NCBI RefSeq assembly: GCF_000003815.2
Contig: NC_049984.1
Coordinates: 7,162,998-7,226,997 of the forward strand
Source: Branchiostoma floridae
Lineage: Eukaryota > Chordata > Leptocardii > Amphioxiformes > Branchiostomatidae
DNA length: 64,000 nucleotides
Reading direction: 5' to 3'
The position numbers and the translations under genes are program-made. Shown one piece after another: positions 57,592-64,000 of the stretch. Position 1 is the stretch's first letter, and each line of letters begins with the position of its first letter. Below the pieces are notes generated by a model, which was not told the DNA's origin, ran no database searches, and worked only from the letters and a program-made list of their open reading frames with translations.

Positions 57592-59768
57592 CGTGTGTCA
57601 GTACTTCGTGTTGTATGTATATTAGCTAAACCACTATCTTAGATTCGTGTCTATAAGAATATACATTACGTCTGCTGCTTGTGTCATGAATAATTAAGTT
57701 GTGCATGTAATAGACCAATCAAGCTTAGTTTCTCAATCAATAGAAGAATGCCTGCATGTCGGGCAAATGTTAGCATTCTTGCGTTTCTGCGGTCTACGTT
57801 TTCAACGATGTGGTTGGGACTAAGTGAGCATTTATCATGACATAGGTGAACTGGCCGTGTCTACGAATATGTTCTACAAACATTATTTACCAAACATCAG
57901 ACCTTACGACTCATGATCACGTGAACACCCCGTGGGAGAATCATGATACCCCCAGTGGTTCGTTCGATATTGGTAACGCAATAAAAAAATCTTATTACAA
58001 TCCCTTCATTATTATTTCATGCTGACCAAAAGAAAGGGTCGTTTCTGTGTTTCCGGAGGTCATGATCAATGTCGCTCAGCAGGTGAACGCCCGCTACTGT
58101 CTGTCTAGGCTCTAGGAAGTAAGGCTGTGTTTCATAACCAGTATTGTGTAAAAAATGAAATGTTGATAATGTTGCTACATTATGTTTTTCTGTAACTCAA
58201 TTGCTAGCAGCCTCGCAGTTAAGCTCCTGGTTCCAATTAGTTGGTAACTGGGAGACCTCGGTTCAATTCTGGGAAGGTGTCTCGGTTAGGGCTGCACCCG
58301 TCTTTTGGAAGGGGCGTACATCCTGGCAACTCTCTACCTTCATGGCTACCTTGCCTCCAGCCCCCCCCCCCCCAACGACCTGGAGGTCAAAGGTAGGTAG
58401 ATACAATTAGGGTTCAGTGTAAAAGGAGGTGCCTAGAGCAGCAGCCCCTCCCTGTAAACACGTACCCTACTATCATAACTGCAAGGCCAAGGCAACTTGC
58501 TGCTATACATTCATGTACCACCTGGCACTACAGGAGCCCAAAAGAACTATGCTGCGAGGTACACATGACAGGGGATTGCAGCATACATGTTCCCTGTCTG
58601 ACTTTGAATGGCTCAAATGTGGCATTTTGCACGCAAAGTTTTATTTCAAGCTTTTGGAAAGTCCTAGTTTACGTATGGATATAAGTAGAGAATCACAGCC
58701 TTCATCGGCATCTTAACATATGGCTACATTTTACAATATATTCTCTCGGAATGCCATATCTATCTATTCTTTTCATATTCAGAATAGTCCCATTATAAGA
58801 TGTTACATAGAATAAAGGAGTCTACATAGGTAGCGCTTTCAATAATCTTGGTATTACATCTTACTTCCATGTAACATGTCCACCTGTGGTGTAATCGCGG
58901 CACTTCATTGAGACTATGATATTCATCATACCCCTTCAAACTGAACAAGCTTTCAATGCTCATGACCTCACTAAAAGCTATTTGGTCGTAATGACAAGTA
59001 CGAGGCATGGCAGCCCGTTGCACTTAAGTTGTCTGTTGCGTGCAGTTAAGGATATTTTATTGTAGTGACATCAATTTCAATATGTCAATATAGTGATCTT
59101 TGAAGTAGCTATCTTCGGTCCTGCCTTTGGTGCACCTGTATTTGCTGGATATACTCGGTCCACATCGAGAATTTAGTAGTTGTACTATATACCAAACATA
59201 ACGTAGGTTTTAGTCACGTGCAATGCTATATCACCACATAGGTAATGTTTTCTTCATATTATCATATATCAATCACTATCAACATCATTGTTACTGGTAT
59301 TTAAAATGTCTCCATTGCTTAGCCCTTCATTCTGCATTGGTGATACTATGTTATAAGGTATCTTGTGATACATGATGCGTTGTACTTTTTTTCCTTTCTT
59401 TCTTTCTTAACTGTGCATATGAAACAAGCATACAAGTATACAAACGCCACATTCAAGAGCAAAAAGGATCTTTTCACTAGAGAATCATCATCTTATGTAG
59501 CTCATTAGGTGTCATTCGGTCTTATCACAAACAGACAATGCTTGAAAACATGTACTATCACGCCAAAAGGCGGTCTAAAAGACTGGCTGATACGGGTAGC
59601 GACAGCGTTATTACAGTATATCATTATGGTAATTCTCTCAACCATTGCCTAAAATCGTCCATGGGCAATGTCCCAGGAACCACCTCCAGATGTTCACAAC
59701 TGAATTTGATAAAATACCCAAGTTTGGTCTCGCATATACACTGCACACAAAACAAATGATAAGATTAT
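57592..59768. other. Intergenic spacer between receptors 2 and 3
   Basis: Contains the presumed promoter of receptor 2 (right of 57591), the SINE at 58195-58345, a C12-13 run at 58361-58373, and the 3' flank of receptor 3. No exon with splice support was seen. Confidence 0.5.
58195..58345 (+). mobile_element. tRNA-related SINE copy
   Basis: A head with GCCTCGCAGTTAAG and, after about 50 bases, a good B box GGTTCAATTCTGG, followed by gggctgcacccgtcttttgg. This is a pol III-type head unlike that at 26340 in detail, so it may be a different SINE family. Confidence 0.5.
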
Positions 59769-62700
59769 CTAGCAGTTATCGTAATTTTGACTGTAACTGA
59801 CGTACAGTCCGTATGCGATAATAAAAAAGCAAAACATCAAAGGGTACAATATGCGGCAGATTCTGTCGAGTTGATCAGCGTATTCGGGACGGGTCTTGGC
59901 TGGTTTTCGTGGCAGCTTATCATTATCAGAAAAAGAACCCTTTCGTATGTTATAAGTGTTCTTTTTGCACTTATTCTTAGAATCAGTGTCATCGTCAAAC
60001 TTGCTGGGATCGTGTTTGTTCTTGTCATCTCGAAGCAGTGATTTGAACCCCTTTTCTCTGTTGCCGAGCAGGTCATCGTCGATGTGTTCAGTCTCCATGT
60101 TGTGTTGGACGACCTTGGGCTGCAAGGGTAACATAGTTTATGATAATCTGTAGCAATATATCGATTTGAATCACACAAGATTGACAGCCATTTTTTTAAT
60201 CACACAAGATTGACAGCCATTTTAGATAAAGTTCTCGACAACAAAAGCATCCTATTACAACGCTTTGCCTGAAGAAGCAGAGAGAATAGCGTATGTCATA
60301 CTCGCAGCAGCTTTGATTTATTGCCTGTACGTCACGTGAATTTTGATCATATCATTATTTGATATATCAAACTTATATTGTATACCTGAATGTGCCTTGT
60401 ACCTTTTTGGTTCATTTGTGCAGTTTTGGTATAGTTTTGTCAGGTTGTCGAAAAACCAGATTATAAAGATCTTTGACCTGGTACAACAGAAGGACTATAG
60501 TACGTTTTGGTATAGCGACTATACCAAATGTAATAAAGTAAATATTTTTAGCTCAAAATAACCTGGTACAATCTGCCCAGAGAAAGGTGCCAAAGGGCTA
60601 TACCAAAACGTAGTCAAGTGAATATTTTTAGCTCAAACGTACTTCAGGAGGACTTGATGTGACTAGGAAGTTCACGACGGCATACTCCATCAGGGCGAAG
60701 CAGACGAAATTCTTGCAGACAAACAGCCAGACATCGATGGCCCGGATGTACCCCAACTCTGCATCGGTTGTTCGCATATTCTGAAGGAAAACAAAAACAA
60801 AGAGATACATTATCATTCATGAAAATTAAAAAAAAAAATGTTGGTCCTCTAATGTCTGTTGTGTCATTAACGTCGTACTACGTTTTGGTTTTCTGACCAA
60901 CACCTTAGAGCTTGTAACATATACTTGGTAAAATATGTATCATCTGGTGTGTTACGCCGAAGGGAGGTTATACGGGCTATATTGATACAGATACAGATCA
61001 TTATTGACACGACAAAAGTACAGCGACTTTCGCAAGGTCTGCTCAAAATATATCTGTGAACAAACAAGTGTATACAATGAATCACCTGCAAGGATGTCTA
61101 CGCATAAGTATCAATATATATCAGCATGTTGAGTATCATTTACACTATTGGTTCTAAGGTACAGAAACATTATAAGATATGTGTTGACATCATGAACGGA
61201 ATTTTATATGTATCTGGATTCTGTTGAAGTGACGTACCATTGATATCATTGTCAGGACCGTAGTGACGCCGAGCCCAGTTCTCGCCGGAGCTGAGCGAGG
61301 GTCGAGCCAGAACGAGATCCAGGACAGGACCACTATACCCGAGGTTGGAGCGTAGGCGTAAATGAAGCCATACTCAGCGTGCCGTCTCAGAAGGAGCTTA
61401 AACTCCAAGGTGGTGGAAGACAACATATTCTTCGTGGAAAGACCTGCAGATGTCATAAATATTTCCGGTTTAACTCAATACCATCGCATGTATGTCGTCA
61501 TATCATCAATCCATTAGTCTATCTATTTGACCGTTGGGGCAGAACAGAAAATCTGGCAGTCAGTTTTGTCCACCTTCTCGGTGTTTTCTTAGTGTTTCAC
61601 TTAGTGTCCTATCTGTCCATTCCATGATATCCTCTTCCCATCTTTTCCGTTTTCTGACCTTTTTTCTTCCTCCCTGGACCTTTTATTCAATAGATAAACG
61701 TGAATCATAAAGTCATCAAAAGAAAATAGATAATATGGATAAGCATACATATTCCCTCACCTCTCGACGTATTGTTAAAACACTCCTTCAATGTCGGTGG
61801 TGCACACCGGCCACCGAAGTGGTTACATTTGATGCATTCATGCTTGTGTAGATTGTCTGCATCTGTACACTTCATCCGTGTGCATGCATCGGAGCCTTGG
61901 TAGTCACAAAACCCTCGCTGGTAAGAACAAACATTGCCTGGAAAAGACAGAATATTAGTATGAAAGTTCTTTTTTAACATAACATTATAGAGAAGAAACA
62001 AAGTGTGCGGTATGTATTGATTTTTTAGTGGAAGTCTGTATCGGCTATCCGTCATGGTTTGATGAAGATTGATGTCAGTAGCGAATCAGAGCTTAGGTTA
62101 CTCCGATATCAGCTGTTAATGTTAATACGAGTAATTTTTAAAGGCTGCTTTTCAAAAACCGCAGACAATACTAAAGGGCTAGCCGAATGGTGTAATTGTG
62201 TTGATAACCAGGTCCGAAAACCAAGCAGATGTAGGTTTTTTTTACTACACTTTCATTTACTAGCTTGTCAAGAAGCTACGGAAAAACATTCTACATTTTC
62301 GCGAAAATGTTGCCATTTTAGTTATAAACTTGCTGATCAACAGATCTTACTCAGTGTTACAGACAGAAGACAGTCGATGCTGTCTGACACGCGTACGTCT
62401 GACCGTTTACACAATCATCTTTAGTTGCTTAAGTAATTATGGTTTGGCGTAAGGAAGCAACTGATAAGTAGTGAATATCTATAAGTAAATTGGGGTTACC
62501 TACTTGGACCAAAGTACGACCCCACGTAGCTGGTGTAGTTGATACCGTCAATCAGGAAGTCGGAGCGCACAGTCGACATCAGTGTAGCCACTACAGAACT
62601 GTCGGGAAGCCAGTACATCGGCTCGTTCCACATGGCTTTCACCCCGCCATCTGCAGAACACAGACATCGAATTTAGTATTCATTTACGAACTGTGCAGTG

Positions 62701-63888
62701 GAAAACAGCTAGAGCTATCAACGACACATTCAGATAACAAATTACAACTACTAATCAATTTTGTTTATGATTTTCCGCTGAAAGTTGACCAATTTAAGAA
62801 TAGTTGTGCTACGTGTGTGATAATGCTGACAGATCATCAAACATAGATTTGTCTGGAGAAACCTACATTTGTCTGAAGCATGGAGAAAGATTATCCTGAT
62901 TGAATTGTTCCTCTGCATTACGATTATTTACCTGTATGCGAGGAACACATGCTGCAATAACACCGGTTCAAGAAAGTTATTTAGTAGTGTCACTCACAAG
63001 TCGATAGAGCCACAGCACAACATTGTAGGTCATGGGGATAGTGACGAAGATTCATTAAGCACGCTTGGTTAAGGCTGAATCTGTAACATAGATATATACG
63101 CAAAGATATATATCAGAATTTACATATTCTCAAGTACATATATCCAGCACAAAGTGTCTAGCACTAATGAAACCAGCATCATTTTTTGTGCCTTGATTGA
63201 GGTTTTTGGAGACATAATATGCATCTCCATGTACATAATCACACAGTCACACACACACATGCATAGAATAAATGTACAACACAAAATCTACCGTATCAAA
63301 TATAACGTTACATTTGTTTTGTAGGCAGTGTAGCAGTTGACAACCTCAAGTCAACTGTGCGGAATTTAACCACATCCTCAGAAAGAATGCTCTAGAAACT
63401 TAATTCGGATCCCACGCTCAGAAATGTTTCGCCAGGTGCTGTTCTGTGTTAGAGCTCGAATGAACACACGTACAATGCGTTCTATCTTAAATATGCCAGG
63501 TGCATAGTACCCTGGATGGCGTGAATGATCACAGGTGCTAAACCACATACATTAGTTTTCTATCAATATCAATAATGTCTCTTGGTGATTTGTGAATATT
63601 GAACAGTATACATTTCATCTTCAGGCGCTATAATCTGTAAATTGTATCAACACCACAAAACGTACATACTACATACTTTTGAGCCAGAATCACACTTCCG
63701 TCGTAAAGCAGCACTGGAGGAAAGAAATCCACACGGTTTTGGTATTCTTTAGAAAGCACAGATGTCTGGATGGTAGGTCTCCAGATGTTCCCCTGGATGT
63801 AACTTGAACCTGTGTCGTTCCCCGGTCTGGCTTGTAGCAATCTGGTGTCCCTCCATTGGCAAGCCAGGACGAAGTCGATGTAGAATGC
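59769..63888 (-). CDS. Cys-loop ligand-gated ion channel with Cys-rich loop-C insertion (receptor 3, partial)
   Basis: Seven of the expected ten exons, minus strand: 63677-63888, 62998-63080, 62504-62650, 61761-61937, 61238-61443, 60643-60780, 59769-60119; the 5' exons lie beyond the right edge. Phases equal those of receptors 1 and 2. Seen in order: AFYIDFVLACQWRDTRL, GNIWRPTIQTS, VLLYDGSVILAQ, a Cys-loop region C-LMNLRHYPHDLQC-C (13 between the outer cysteines), FLIDGINYTSYVGSYFG, the 8-Cys module, YGFIYAYAPTSGIVVLSWIS (M1), M2 with the classical anion-channel sequence APARTGLGVTTVLTM (6' Thr retained), M3 (IRAIDVWLFVCKNFVCF), a longer charged M3-M4 loop of about 95 residues, and M4 (ICRILYPLMFCFFIIAYGLY). 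It is clearly more distant from 1 and 2 than they are from each other, so the Cys-rich design predates the array's last duplication. Confidence 0.88.
60169..60223. repeat. Direct duplication of 29 bp
   Basis: aatcacacaagattgacagc followed by catttt occurs twice in tandem, just upstream of the last exon of receptor 3 (in its intron). Confidence 0.9.
60480..60645. repeat. Imperfect duplicated segment next to the M3 exon
   Basis: The motifs aatatttttagctcaaa and acgttttggtata/tataccaaaacgt occur twice in direct and inverted order. One copy runs into the donor of exon 60643-60780, so the repeat touches a splice boundary. Confidence 0.6.
61761..61937 (-). CDS. Cys-rich loop-C exon of receptor 3
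   Basis: 177 bp, phase 1 at both ends; GNVCSYQRGFCDYQGSDACT onward through CIKCNHFGGRCAPPTLKEC. Eight cysteines, spacing 6-7-4-10-2-6-7; outside the cysteines few residues are shared with receptors 1 and 2, which argues for a disulfide-defined fold under constraint. Confidence 0.9.
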
Positions 63889-64000
63889 CTTAAAAGCAAA
63901 GTAAAATCCTTTTTTTTACCCTTGCCAAGACCAATGTCAAATGTCTGTCAATGTGTACGTTGATGTTACCTAATCCAAAGGATATATGTTTCAACAACCA

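Noticed and set aside
43487-63888. Interpretation of the array as one multi-domain gene
   Set aside because: Each unit has its own M4 exon with a stop codon, and two complete units each have their own first exon with a signal-like sequence.

Overview
This window is animal nuclear DNA with intron-rich genes. It is most likely from an invertebrate chordate, and a lancelet (Branchiostoma) is my best guess. The reasons are GT-AG introns of 0.3-3 kb, abundant short inverted-repeat elements, tRNA-derived SINEs, a Penelope-like element, and the gene content: a ZDHHC1/11-type palmitoyltransferase, an expanded Cys-loop receptor array, and cupin and plant-type 'pathogen-related' genes that are rare in vertebrates. 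The species call is inference. Exon models were built by hand from splice motifs, phase agreement and homology remembered at family level.

Layout. 1-5.9 kb: no gene, repeats only. 5.9-12.9 kb (minus): two tandem five-exon genes for small DUF985-type cupins with identical intron phases; a Penelope-like fragment with inverted arms sits in intron 1 of the second. 15.1-16.8 kb (minus): a four-exon gene for a pathogen-related (NTF2/SnoaL-like) protein. 18.3-22.7 kb (minus): a five-exon gene for an unassigned coiled-coil protein. 25.6-41.2 kb (plus): a large DHHC palmitoyltransferase gene of at least 17 coding exons whose phases all agree (822 codons with every cassette, 629 without a skippable block). 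43.5-64 kb (minus): three consecutive Cys-loop ligand-gated ion channel genes, the third running off the right edge.

The most unusual system is the ion-channel array. In all three genes an extra 165-177 bp exon, bounded by phase-1 introns, is spliced exactly where loop C of the ligand-binding domain should be. It inserts an 8-cysteine module with near-constant spacing (C-x6-C-x7/8-C-x4-C-x10-C-x2-C-x5/6-C-x7/8-C) just before the last beta strand and M1. The normal 13-residue Cys-loop and an anion-type M2 are retained, with individual pore oddities. I know of no described Cys-loop receptor subfamily with a disulfide-rich domain in loop C.

The palmitoyltransferase gene has a second notable design: two exons encode alternative versions of the post-TM4 TTxE-like segment (STYD), both phase-compatible with the same upstream exon, separated by a symmetric cassette of exons. 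Intergenic and intronic DNA is filled with foldback/MITE-like elements, SINEs and three unrelated minisatellites that all have a 21-bp period.
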